DNA of 64,000 nucleotides from Streptomyces pilosus (GCF_014649835.1 NZ_BMTU01000003.1:1-64000), one strand, 5' to 3'. Positions 42,827 to 51,327 are shown, numbered from the stretch's first letter. Translations and numbers: made by a program. Notes: generated from the sequence alone by a model not told the origin.

Positions 42827-44338
42827 ATGAGCCGGGACGAGGGAACGGTCGAGCCGAGGCCGGGGGACGGACCCGGCCGGCCCGGCGGGCCGGGGGGCAC
42901 GGACGGCACGGAGGCGGCCCCGGGGCTGCCCGGGCCGGCGCCGCGCTTCGCCGTGGTCATCTCCGCCGACGGCTCGGCGTCCATCGACGGGCAGCCCGTA
43001 CCGGTGGCGGAGGGGGAGGCGCTCGACGCGGCGATCCTCGACGCCCTGCACGCGCACGCCGGCCGCCGGAACACCACCGTCACGGCGTCCATATCCGATC
43101 CCTCGGCGGACTACGTGGCCCTGGTCGAGGTGGCGCCGGACGGTTCCAGCAGGCTCGTGGAGCAGCCGGCCGAGGACGCCCCGGCATCCCCGCCGCCCCC
43201 GCCCCCGCCGGCGCCTTCGGCGGACCGGCCGGGCGGACCGGCCGGCGCCGCGACCGGGGCCGGCGGCCCCAGCGTTCCCGGTGGCCCCAGCAGTCCCCGC
43301 GGTGGCGGCGGGGCCGGCGGTCCCGGCCGTGACGGCGGTCCGGGCGGCTCCGGCGGTCCCGGTGGTTCCGCCGCCGGGGCGGCATCGCCTGGGCGGCGGC
43401 CCGTCGTGCCGTCGCCCGCCCGGTCCGTCCCCCGCCCGGCTCCGGGGGCGAGGGCCGGCCGCAAGGACGGGGCGCGCCAGTCGGACGACGAGTACGCGCC
43501 GCCCCGCCTGCTGAACCGTCCGCTGGTCGTCGGCCCGGTGGCGCTGGTCGTGGCGGCGCTGGTCATCACCCCGCTGGTCGTGCTGGGCAGCGGCGGATCG
43601 GGCGGCGAGGAGGACCGGAAGGAGAACGCACGCTCCAGCCGCGAGACGCCGGCCTCCCCTGCCGCCGGTGAGCCGCTGCCGACCGTCTCGGTGTCCTCCC
43701 GCACCGTCCCGCCGCCCCCGCCCACCGAGTCGGCCTCCCCCAGCGCGACGCCCAAGCCGAAGAAGACCGCGAGGCCCGACGTGAGGAGCACCGTCACCGT
43801 GACCGCGCGGCCGCCCCGGGCCACCGCCACGGTGACGGCGAAACCGGCCCGGGAGACCGCCGCCGACGCCCTGCGGAGCCTCGTCGCGAACGACCCCTCG
43901 GGCCGGCACATCTGCTACCGCGCCTACGTCACCGGGAAGGGCTGGCAGAAGCCGGTGTGCGACGGCACCATGGCCGGGACGACGGGGCAGGGCCGCCCGA
44001 TCAAGGCCCTGAACATCGCGGTGCACGGCGCCGGCGGATCCGCCGCGAACGCCTTCGTGCACCGTCCGGGCTCCACGGACGGCAAGGGCGTGTGGAAGCC
44101 GAAGTGGACGGCCGTCGAAGCCGACGGCCGGAACAACTACATCGGCAGCACGAAGAGCGACGCCCCGAGGATGCTGGGCTTCGCGGTCAACGTCGGCAGC
44201 GGCCGGATCTGCCACACCGCCCGGGTGCGCGGCGCCGACTGGGGCAAGCAGAGCTGCGCCGACCCCCGTCCCGGCTTCCTCTTCGGCGGCACGCTCACCA
44301 ACGACTCCTGGCTGGAGGCCGTCCGCCTCACGGTGTGA
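42827..44338 (+). CDS. Membrane protein with ChW-repeat domain and shared N-terminal domain
   Basis: This 503-residue protein has a cytoplasmic N-terminus carrying at residues 40-112 a domain (FAVVISADGSASIDGQPVPV, LVEVAPDGSSRLVE). This domain is homologous to the N-terminus of the 20885-22279 product. A Gly/Pro linker, one transmembrane segment (about 230-250) and a disordered Thr/Pro stem lead outside. The C-terminal 150 residues contain a ChW (hydrophobic, conserved Trp) repeat (ICYRAYVTGKGWQKPVCDG, then TMAGTTGQGRPIKALNIAV) and one or two degenerate copies. ChW repeats are best known from clostridial surface proteins. The shared domain plus an external binding region suggests a docking or surface factor for the system. 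Confidence 0.75.
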   Translation: MSRDEGTVEPRPGDGPGRPGGPGGTDGTEAAPGLPGPAPRFAVVISADGSASIDGQPVPVAEGEALDAAILDALHAHAGRRNTTVTASISDPSADYVALVEVAPDGSSRLVEQPAEDAPASPPPPPPPAPSADRPGGPAGAATGAGGPSVPGGPSSPRGGGGAGGPGRDGGPGGSGGPGGSAAGAASPGRRPVVPSPARSVPRPAPGARAGRKDGARQSDDEYAPPRLLNRPLVVGPVALVVAALVITPLVVLGSGGSGGEEDRKENARSSRETPASPAAGEPLPTVSVSSRTVPPPPPTESASPSATPKPKKTARPDVRSTVTVTARPPRATATVTAKPARETAADALRSLVANDPSGRHICYRAYVTGKGWQKPVCDGTMAGTTGQGRPIKALNIAVHGAGGSAANAFVHRPGSTDGKGVWKPKWTAVEADGRNNYIGSTKSDAPRMLGFAVNVGSGRICHTARVRGADWGKQSCADPRPGFLFGGTLTNDSWLEAVRLTV

Positions 44339-44377
44339 CCCGCGACACGCGGCGCACGCCGGTCGGTCTCCGCGCGT

Positions 44378-44406
44378 TGAACCCGCCCCGCGCGGGCGCC
44401 CGTAGT
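44378..44406 (+). promoter_or_regulatory. SigL-like promoter P10
   Basis: TGAACC, 17-bp spacer, CGTAGT, 47 bp before ATG 44454 of the kinase-like gene. Confidence 0.6.
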
Positions 44407-44453
44407 GCTGTCGACGTAGTGCGCGCAAGCGCAGCGACAGGCAGGAGACCCGT

Positions 44454-45536
44454 ATGACCACGCCGGCGGATTTCACCTACGAGGAGCAGACGTTCCCGAC
44501 CATCGCCGAGGCCGAGGCGGCGGCGGCCCGCGAGGGCCGGCGGTCCGCCTCCCCGGAGCCGAACGTCAACCAGGGCGGGCACGGCGGCATCAGGCCGCTC
44601 GGCGACGCCCGGCAGATCCTGGAGAAGCCCGCCCCGTACGACGCCGTCGAGAACGAGTTCTACCGGAGGGTGCGTGCCGGGGAGTACCCGCACTTCACAC
44701 CGGTCGTCCCGGCCTCGTACACGGCCGAGCAGGTGCGCGCGGCGCTGGGTGACGAACTGAGCCCCGCGGACAGCGCCGCACTGGACGACCGCCGGAACAT
44801 CTACATCGAGAACATCACGGCCGGCCTGGACGGTCAGAAGACCCTGGACACCAAGATCGGCAGGTCGACCACCAGCTACCGGGAGAACAGGGCCCAGCAG
44901 GACAAGTCCGTCATGGAGGCCGGGTTCAAGAGCTTCAAGTTCGTCTTCGCCGACCTGGCCACCGGTTCGACCGGGCGCGGATGGCGCGTCGTCGCGGGCT
45001 CGGACGCGAGCGGGAACCGCGTCCTGGACGGAGCGCAGTCGTCGGAGATCCTCAGCAGGTTCTCCGACGACCCCGCGGTGTGGGACGGGCTGATCACCAG
45101 GATGCAGGCCATCCGCGACGCCGCGCAGAACTCCGACCTGGGCTTCGTCGCGGCCAGCGTCTTCTCGGTGCACGGCACGCAGAACGGCGAGACCAGGGTG
45201 GACGCCCGGCTCATCGACTTCGCCCACGCGATCGACGCGCAGCGGCCCTTCAAGCAGAGCCCGTCCCCCAGCCCGGAGGGCAGCCCCCGCCTCGGCGGCG
45301 GGCAGGGGGCCGCCGCCCGCGACCTGACGAGCCTCAAGAACACCTACCGGCGCCAGTTCCTCTCGGGCATGAACCATCTGATCGAGGACGCCACACGGGT
45401 CCGCACGGCGAAGGCCGCCCGGGCGACGCTGAACCCCGCGCAGGCGCACACGCGCGGCACGAACTCCCAGCCCTCCGCGCCCGCCGTGGCGGCGCGGACG
45501 CAGGGGCAGGCCAATCCCGCGGGCCCCAGGCGCTGA
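44454..45536 (+). CDS. Inositol polyphosphate kinase-like protein, candidate effector
   Basis: This 360-residue protein shows the motif order of the mainly eukaryotic inositol polyphosphate kinase (IPK) family. These are GGHGG and ENEFYRRV near the N-terminus; YIENITAGL followed by LDTKIG (Asp132, Lys134, Gly136), the P-x3-D-x-K-x-G substrate motif with its first Pro replaced; and ARLIDFAHAID (Asp255), the metal-binding IDFAH motif. IPKs phosphorylate inositol phosphates using ATP. The last 90 residues are disordered (SPSPSPEGSPRL, then basic). There is no signal peptide. It has promoter P10 at the right edge of the secretion block. An effector acting in a eukaryotic cell is plausible but unproven. 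Confidence 0.75.
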   Translation: MTTPADFTYEEQTFPTIAEAEAAAAREGRRSASPEPNVNQGGHGGIRPLGDARQILEKPAPYDAVENEFYRRVRAGEYPHFTPVVPASYTAEQVRAALGDELSPADSAALDDRRNIYIENITAGLDGQKTLDTKIGRSTTSYRENRAQQDKSVMEAGFKSFKFVFADLATGSTGRGWRVVAGSDASGNRVLDGAQSSEILSRFSDDPAVWDGLITRMQAIRDAAQNSDLGFVAASVFSVHGTQNGETRVDARLIDFAHAIDAQRPFKQSPSPSPEGSPRLGGGQGAAARDLTSLKNTYRRQFLSGMNHLIEDATRVRTAKAARATLNPAQAHTRGTNSQPSAPAVAARTQGQANPAGPRR

Positions 45537-45556
45537 CGCCCGCGGCGGGAACGACG

Positions 45557-45590
45557 GACGCCCCGGCCGGTCGTGACCGGTCGGGGCGTC
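45557..45590. terminator. Bidirectional terminator hairpin
   Basis: A long inverted repeat, GACGCCCCGGCCGGTC with its near-complement around a GT loop, separates the kinase-like gene from the convergent tRNA-Lys gene. Confidence 0.75.
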
Positions 45591-45628
45591 GTCCTGCGGC
45601 CGGAAGCCGTGCTCCCGCCCGCCGTCGG

Positions 45629-45701
45629 TAGGCCCTGTGGGACTCGAACCCACAACCAATGGATTAAAAGTCCACTGCTCTGCCAATTGAGCTAAGGGCC
45701 C
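45629..45701 (-). tRNA. tRNA-Lys (anticodon TTT)
   Basis: On the minus strand the cloverleaf starts GGGCCCTTAGCTCAATTGG, has anticodon loop CTTTTAA and T arm GGTTCGAGT. CCA is not encoded. It borders the accessory block, but no duplicated tRNA end or integrase was seen. Confidence 0.93.
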
Positions 45702-45796
45702 GTGGCGATGTTGCCTCCCCGAGCATAGCGGGACGTCGCCGCGTCTCCGATCGGGTATCGGTGAGGCGGGTGCGGACGTGTCCCCCGCGTGCACGC

Positions 45797-45835
45797 GGAA
45801 GGGCCCGCGCGAGCAGGTGTCGCGCGGGCCCTTCC
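45797..45835 (-). terminator. Terminator of the DEAD-box helicase gene
   Basis: A perfect hairpin with 16-base arms (GGAAGGGCCCGCGCGA and complement) and a seven-base loop lies 22 bp after the helicase stop. Confidence 0.8.
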
Positions 45836-45856
45836 GGTCGATCGGGTGAGGACGTG

Positions 45857-48067
45857 TCAGCCGTTGCGCTTCCAGCGCGGCTTGTCCTCGCGGCGGCCGA
45901 AGGAGCCGCCGGTGCGGTGGTCGTCACGACGGCCGTACGGGCGGTCGTGAGCGCCGCTGCGGAAGCCCGGGCGGTCGCCCTGGCGGTCGCGGTTGAACGG
46001 GCGGTCGCTGCCGCGGTGGCCGCTCCGGTCGTCCCGGCGGAAGCCGCCGCGGTCGCGGTCACGGTCGCGGTCGCGGTTGAAGCCGCCCCGGTCGTCACGA
46101 CGCTCGAAGGAACGCCCGCCACGGTCACCGTCACGACGGTCGTCCCGGCGGAAACCACCACGGTCACCGCGGTCGCCCCGGTCGTCCCGGCGGAAGCCGC
46201 CGCGGTCGTCACGGTCGCGGTTGAAGCCGCCCCGGTCGTCACGGCGCTCGAAGGAACGCCCACCGCGGTCACCGTCACGACGGTCGTCCCGGCGGAACCC
46301 ACCACGGTCACCCCGGTCACCGCGGTCGCCCCGGTCGTCCCGGCGGAAGCCGCCGCGGTCGCGGTCACGGTCGCGGTTGAAACCACCCCGGTCGTCACGG
46401 CGCTCGAAGGAACGCCCGCCACGGTCACCGTCACGACGGTCGTCCCGGCGGAAACCACCACGGTCGCCCCGGTCGCCCCGGTCGTCACGACGCTCGCGCC
46501 GCTCGTACGGCGCGGCGGCGGCCTCCGGGCGCTCCACGCGCTCGGTCCGCTCGACGTCCTGCGCGGTCGGCTGCTCCGGCAGGGTCACCTCGGTCTCGGC
46601 ACCGGCCGGCGCGACGGCGGCCGTCTCGGCCACCACCGTCCCGACGTCCTCGCCGCGCTCCCGGGCGACCCGGGCGACCAGGCGGTCGGCCTCGTCGCGC
46701 AGTTCGGTGGCGCGGCGCTGGGCCCGCTCCAGCTCCTTGGTGAGCTGCGCGACCTCGCGCTCGGCCTGCTGGGCCGCGTTGCCCGCCGACTCGGCCTGGA
46801 CCTCGGTCATCGACCGGGCACCGGTGATCTCGGCGACCTCCGGGTCGAAGGCCGCGCCGCCCTGGATGATGTGGCGCGTGGCGTCGACGCCCGCGTCCTC
46901 CATCAGCCGGAAGATCTGTCGCCGCTGGTGCGGCAGGGACAGGGAGACGACGGTGCCGGTGCGGCCGGCCCGCGCCGTGCGGCCCGCGCGGTGCAGGTAG
47001 TCCTTGTGGTCGCCCGCCGGGTCCACGTTCAGGACCAGGTCGATGCCGTCGACGTGGATGCCGCGCGCCGCGACGTCGGTGGCGACCAGGACGTTGACGT
47101 AGCCGTCCTTGAAGTCCGCCAGCGTGCGGGTGCGGGCGCCCTGGGTCATGCCGCCGTGCAGCGCGTCCGCCTTCACGCCCGCGTCGCGCAGCTGCTCGGC
47201 GACGCGGTCGGCGCCCAGCTGGGTGCGGACGAAGATGATGGTGCGGCCCTTGCGGGAGGCGATGGCCGCGGTGACCGGCGCCTTGTCCTTGGGCTTCACG
47301 ACGAGGATGTGGTGCGACATGGTCGTCACCGCGCCCTGCGCCGCGTCGACCTCGTGGGTCGCCGGGGCGTTGAGGTAGCGGTCGACGAGGGTCTTGATCT
47401 CGTTCTCCATGGTCGCGGAGAACAGCATGCGCTGGCCGCCCGCCGGGACCTGGTCGAGCAGCTCGGTGACCTCGGGCAGGAAGCCCAGGTCGGACATCTG
47501 GTCGGCCTCGTCGAGAACGGTGATCTGCACGTTCTCCAGCGAGCAGGCGCCGCGGTTGATGATGTCGCGCAGCCGGCCCGGGGTGGCGACCAGGATGTCG
47601 ACGCCGCGTTCGAGGGCGTAGATCTGGTTGCCCATCGACGTGCCGCCGCAGACGACCTTCATCTTCAGGCCCATGACGTCCCCGTACGGCTGGAGCGCGT
47701 CGGCGACCTGCATGGCGAGCTCACGCGTGGGTGTCAGGATGACGGCGCGCGGCTTGTGCTTCTCGGTGCGGCCGCCGGCCAGCGTGGCCAGGGTCGGCAG
47801 ACCGAAGGAGAGGGTCTTGCCGGAGCCGGTGCGGCCACGGCCGAGGATGTCCTTGCCGGCCAGGGCGTCCGGGATGGTCGCGGCCTGGATCGGGAAGGGG
47901 GTGGTCACGCCGTTCTGCGCGAGCTTGCGGACCACGCCCTCGGGCAGGCCCAGGTCGGCGAACGTGGTCTCGGGAGCCGTCACCTCGGTGGTGACGGCGA
48001 TGTCGGTGTCCGCCGCGTTCTCGGCGTTCTCGGGCACGACGACGTGATCAGTACTGGCGATGGGCAT
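45857..48067 (-). CDS. DEAD-box RNA helicase with Arg/Gly/Asp-rich tail
   Basis: This is a 736-residue ATP-dependent RNA helicase. Motifs run in order: Q motif (PFPIQAATIP), motif I GRTGSGKT, motif Ia PTRELAMQ, motif II VLDEADQM, motif III SATM, and motif VI HRAGRTARAGR. A coiled-coil-like segment follows (EREVAQLTKELERAQRRATE). The last 200 residues are a repetitive FRRDDRGDRGDRGG / RSFERRDDRGGFNRDR tail that should bind RNA. Such helicases help in ribosome assembly and cold adaptation. ATG 48067 has GGAAGG upstream with long spacing. A leader and gap of about 260 bp precede it without any recognised gene. Confidence 0.93.
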   Translation of the reverse strand: MPIASTDHVVVPENAENAADTDIAVTTEVTAPETTFADLGLPEGVVRKLAQNGVTTPFPIQAATIPDALAGKDILGRGRTGSGKTLSFGLPTLATLAGGRTEKHKPRAVILTPTRELAMQVADALQPYGDVMGLKMKVVCGGTSMGNQIYALERGVDILVATPGRLRDIINRGACSLENVQITVLDEADQMSDLGFLPEVTELLDQVPAGGQRMLFSATMENEIKTLVDRYLNAPATHEVDAAQGAVTTMSHHILVVKPKDKAPVTAAIASRKGRTIIFVRTQLGADRVAEQLRDAGVKADALHGGMTQGARTRTLADFKDGYVNVLVATDVAARGIHVDGIDLVLNVDPAGDHKDYLHRAGRTARAGRTGTVVSLSLPHQRRQIFRLMEDAGVDATRHIIQGGAAFDPEVAEITGARSMTEVQAESAGNAAQQAEREVAQLTKELERAQRRATELRDEADRLVARVARERGEDVGTVVAETAAVAPAGAETEVTLPEQPTAQDVERTERVERPEAAAAPYERRERRDDRGDRGDRGGFRRDDRRDGDRGGRSFERRDDRGGFNRDRDRDRGGFRRDDRGDRGDRGDRGGFRRDDRRDGDRGGRSFERRDDRGGFNRDRDDRGGFRRDDRGDRGDRGGFRRDDRRDGDRGGRSFERRDDRGGFNRDRDRDRDRGGFRRDDRSGHRGSDRPFNRDRQGDRPGFRSGAHDRPYGRRDDHRTGGSFGRREDKPRWKRNG
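45985..46495. repeat. Tandem repeats in the helicase tail
   Basis: Roughly three copies of a DNA unit of 130-150 bp encode the FRRDDR / RSFERRDDRGGFNRDR tail. The copies are nearly identical, with small internal variation in the number of DR codons, so the tail length may differ between strains. Confidence 0.85.
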
Positions 48068-48328
48068 ACGAATGCGAAACCTTCCGGAGTCTCTTCGGCA
48101 CGCGCCCGTCAACTCCGTGATTCGCAGTTCGCAATTACGACCGCCTCGATGCGGTCCACCACGGCAAGGGAGAGAGTACGCGCCACACGGCGCGCTCTGC
48201 AGTGGCGCCGGGCAAATAGGATCAAACGATCTGCCACCATACGCACCCAGGCACCCCGGACGCAAATCCGCAGGTGAGCGCGGGGGTGGGACGCAGGTGT
48301 CGGACGCGGGGGCGCCCGGGAGGGGACC

Positions 48329-48871
48329 TCAGGCCGGCACCCCCGCTTCCGGCGCCGGTTCCCGCCGCTCCAGCTGGGGCCCGGGCGGCTCGTGCGCCGA
48401 GGAGGACGGCTCCGCCTCGGTCGGCTCCGGCTGCTGCGACGGTTCGGGCGGGGTCGGTGTGGGCTCCGGCTCAGGGGTCCGTGTGGGCTCCGACACGGCG
48501 GGGCCCTGGTCGGGGGCCGGGCCCGGGACACCGCCGGGCCCGCCGTCGGCCGGCGCGGACCGGCTCGCCCCCGGGGACGGGGAGGCCTCGGCCGACGCCG
48601 GTCTCCCGGACCCGTCCTTCCCGCCCCCGCCCTTGCGCCGCTCGCCCTCGCCGCCGTCCGGGCGCTCGCCGTCGGCGGCCGCGGCACCGTACCCGGACCC
48701 GCCGCCGGGGCCGGCCGCGCCTCCGTCCGGCGCCTGACCGCCGGTCCGGCCCGCCGGGCGCGACGGCCCCGCGGCCCCGCCCGCGTCCTCACCCACGCTC
48801 ACACAGCCGGCGGCGGCTGCGACGGCGGCGACGGTGACGGCCAGGCGGACGGGTACGTACAAGCGGCGCAC
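48329..48871 (-). CDS. Low-complexity lipoprotein
   Basis: This 180-residue protein has a type II signal peptide: basic start, hydrophobic stretch (RLAVTVAAVAAAAGC) and lipobox AAGC with the modified Cys near residue 22. The mature part is disordered, first Gly-rich, then Pro/Glu/Ser-rich. No fold is recognisable. GTG 48871 has GGAGG upstream. The function is unknown. Confidence 0.7.
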   Translation of the reverse strand: MRRLYVPVRLAVTVAAVAAAAGCVSVGEDAGGAAGPSRPAGRTGGQAPDGGAAGPGGGSGYGAAAADGERPDGGEGERRKGGGGKDGSGRPASAEASPSPGASRSAPADGGPGGVPGPAPDQGPAVSEPTRTPEPEPTPTPPEPSQQPEPTEAEPSSSAHEPPGPQLERREPAPEAGVPA

Positions 48872-48968
48872 GGGGCCACCTCCGTGGGGAGTGCAGGGTC
48901 AACCACACCAACTCCCGCCACCCGCAAGAAGACACGCGCACGGCCCCACCGCGCCGGGCGCGTACGGC

Positions 48969-49319
48969 CTAGCCGTACCCGAGCGCGTGCAGCCGGGCGT
49001 CGTCGATCCCGAAGTGGTGGGCGATCTCGTGCACCACCGTGATCTCCGTCTCGGCGACCACGTCCTCCCGGGACTCGCACATGCGCAGCGTCGGCCCCCG
49101 GTAGATGGTGATGCGGTCCGGCAGCACCCCGGCGTACCACTCGCCCCGCTCGGTCAGGGGCGTCCCCTCGTACAGCCCGAGCAGCTCCGGATCGTCCGCC
49201 GGCGGCTCGTCCTCGACGAACACCGCGACGTTGTCCATCAGCCGCATCAGCTCCGGCGGAATCCGGTCCAGCGCCTCGGAGACCAGCTCCTCGAACATCT
49301 CGCGCGTCATCTCCAGCAC
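48969..49319 (-). CDS. Zincin-like metallopeptidase family protein
   Basis: This is a small protein of 116 residues with the MPN/zincin-like motif VVHEIAHHFGID (HExxH) near the C-terminus. It also has the family block LGLYEGTPLTERGEWYAGVL, PDRITIYRGP. Small actinobacterial proteins of this kind are annotated as metallopeptidase family proteins and their substrates are unknown. I chose GTG 49319 because homologues I recall begin near LEMTREMFEELV. The frame is open to 49394. Confidence 0.82.
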   Translation of the reverse strand: MLEMTREMFEELVSEALDRIPPELMRLMDNVAVFVEDEPPADDPELLGLYEGTPLTERGEWYAGVLPDRITIYRGPTLRMCESREDVVAETEITVVHEIAHHFGIDDARLHALGYG

Positions 49320-49403
49320 AGAGCCATTGTCGGGTACGGGCCGTCCGTACGAGATGCGCGGGACACCCGCATATCCCGCACGAGGCTTGGGCATACGGGA
49401 TCA

Positions 49404-51038
49404 ATGGCCCGCGCCCCCTCCGCCGTCACGAACGCCGTCCACCGCATCCGCCAAGCCCCGCGGGCCCTCACCCGGCGCCACCGCTCACGACGGCCCGCAC
49501 CCGCGACGGCCGGCCTCGTGCCGGCGGCCCGCCCCTGGACACGCGCCGCCGGTCTCGTCGCCGTGGTCGTGCTCGGCGCCTGGCTCGGACTGCTCGTGGT
49601 CGGCAACGTGCGCGTCCCCGTCGGCCCCATGAACACCACGATGACCCTGCGCCCCTCCTTCACCGGCGGCACCAAGATCAACGTCTCTCCGCTGGGCGCG
49701 CTCCAACTGGACAGCCACACCGCCCCCGTGCGTCTGGACGTCAACGTCGACCAGCTCGACCCGGAGCGTTCCCAGGCCCTCGTCGACCACCCCGAACGCC
49801 TCTCCGGCCTCCAGGACGAGGTCACCCGGGACATCGCCCACGGCACCGCGGACCTCGCCGTGCGCTCCTGCGTCGCCGTCGTCACCGGCGCCACGGCGCT
49901 CGGCCTGCTGGTCTACCGCCGTCCCCGGCGCGCCCTCGCCGTCGGCGGCCTCGCCCTCACCCTGCTGGCCGCCTCCGGCGGCACCGCCTACGCCACCTGG
50001 AACCCCGACTCCGTCCTGGAACCCAGGTTCTCCGGCCTGCTCTCCTCCGCCCCGTCCCTGGTCGGCGACGCGCGCAGCATCGTCACCGAGTTCGACGTCT
50101 ACCAGAAGGAGCTGGCCCGCCTCGTCACCAACGTGACCAAGCTCTACGACGCCACCTCCACCCTCCCCGCCTACCAGCCCGACCCGACCACCCTGCGCGT
50201 CCTGCACGTCTCGGACATCCACCTCAACCCGGCCAGCTGGAAGATCATCGCCTCGCTGGTGGAGCAGTACCGGGTGGACGTGATCGTCGACACCGGCGAC
50301 ACCATGGACCACGGCACCGCCGCCGAGAACGGCTTCCTGGACCCCATCGAGGACCTCGGCGCCCCCTACGTGTGGGTCCGCGGCAACCACGACTCCCGCG
50401 TCACCCAGCGCTACCTGGAGGGCCTGGAGAACGTCCACGTCCTCGACGACGGCAGGGCGAAGACCGTGGCCGGCCTGCGCTTCGCCGGGATCGGCGACCC
50501 GCAGTTCACCCCCGACCGCTCCGCCAGGACCGGCGCCGAGCAGTCGCAGGAACTGGCGGGCGCCCGCCTCGCCTCCGCCCTGCGCGACCAGCGCGCCGCC
50601 GGCACCCCCGTGGACGTCGCGCTCGCCCACGAACCGTCCGCCGCGCGCGAGGTCGACGGCACCGTGCCCCTGGTGCTGGCCGGCCACATCCACCGCGAGG
50701 AGACCGAGGTGATGCGCTACGGCACCCGGCTGCGCGTCGAGGGCTCCACCGGCGGCAGCGGCCTGCGCGCCATCGAGGGCAAGTACCCCGACCCCATCGA
50801 GACCTCGATCCTGTACTTCGACCGCGACAGCCGCCGCCTCCAGGCCTGGGACTCCATCGAACTGGGCGGGCTCGGACTCACCACGGCGGAGGTCAGCCGT
50901 CACCTGCCGGAGGAGAACCAGCCGGGCGCGAACACCTCGCCCACGCCCTCGGGCAGCCCCTCGTCCTCCCCCTCCGGCCCGCCCGCGGCCAGCCCGCCGT
51001 CCCCCTCCCCGGGGAGCCGCTCGACGCCCGCTCCGTAA
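49404..51038 (+). CDS. Membrane-anchored metallophosphoesterase
   Basis: This 544-residue protein has transmembrane segments at about 53-73, 155-172 and 181-197. The external calcineurin-type phosphoesterase domain (about 265-490) carries all metal motifs: SDIHLN, DTGDTMDHG, RGNHDS, LAHEPS and AGHIHREE. The C-terminus is a Pro/Ser tail. It should hydrolyse a phosphoester outside the membrane; the substrate is unknown. It is divergent from the metallopeptidase gene, with 84 bp between them. Confidence 0.9.
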   Translation: MARAPSAVTNAVHRIRQAPRALTRRHRSRRPAPATAGLVPAARPWTRAAGLVAVVVLGAWLGLLVVGNVRVPVGPMNTTMTLRPSFTGGTKINVSPLGALQLDSHTAPVRLDVNVDQLDPERSQALVDHPERLSGLQDEVTRDIAHGTADLAVRSCVAVVTGATALGLLVYRRPRRALAVGGLALTLLAASGGTAYATWNPDSVLEPRFSGLLSSAPSLVGDARSIVTEFDVYQKELARLVTNVTKLYDATSTLPAYQPDPTTLRVLHVSDIHLNPASWKIIASLVEQYRVDVIVDTGDTMDHGTAAENGFLDPIEDLGAPYVWVRGNHDSRVTQRYLEGLENVHVLDDGRAKTVAGLRFAGIGDPQFTPDRSARTGAEQSQELAGARLASALRDQRAAGTPVDVALAHEPSAAREVDGTVPLVLAGHIHREETEVMRYGTRLRVEGSTGGSGLRAIEGKYPDPIETSILYFDRDSRRLQAWDSIELGGLGLTTAEVSRHLPEENQPGANTSPTPSGSPSSSPSGPPAASPPSPSPGSRSTPAP

Positions 51039-51118
51039 ACCGTTTTGGCGATCTCTCCCGCCATCCCATATGCTTCTCACGTCCCCGACGCGCTGAGAAG
51101 CGCCCAGGCGGGCCGATA

Positions 51119-51191
51119 GCCCTCATCGTCTAGCGGCCTAGGACGCCGCCCTTTCAAGGCGGTAGCACGGGTTCGAATCCCGTTGGGGGCA
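51119..51191 (+). tRNA. tRNA-Glu (anticodon TTC)
   Basis: The cloverleaf begins GCCCTCATCGTCTAGCGG, has anticodon loop CTTTCAA and ends TTGGGGGCA. It is the first of three tRNAs in a row (Glu-Asp-Phe). Confidence 0.93.
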
Positions 51192-51228
51192 CGCACCACC
51201 CTGTGCGACACTGTCGTACGACACGCTT

Positions 51229-51303
51229 GGTCCTGTGGAGCAGTTTGGAGTGCTCGCCACCCTGTCAAGGTGGAGGCCGCGGGTTCAAATCCCGTCAGGA
51301 CCG
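51229..51303 (+). tRNA. tRNA-Asp (anticodon GTC), copy 1
   Basis: It begins GGTCCTGTGGAGCAGTTTGG and has anticodon loop CTGTCAA and T arm GGTTCAAAT. It is identical to the copy at 55582-55656. Confidence 0.93.
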
Positions 51304-51327
51304 CTGGTGTTTCACGTGAAACACCGC

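Noticed and set aside
20180..45701. Integrative conjugative element inserted at tRNA-Lys
   Set aside because: No integrase, excisionase, relaxase or replication gene is present, and I found no second copy of the tRNA-Lys 3' end near the left edge. Only adjacency supports it.
45761..48277. Plus-strand frame with Val/Thr/Pro repeats across the DEAD-box gene
   Set aside because: It is the complement of the repetitive helicase tail and antisense to the conserved helicase motifs.
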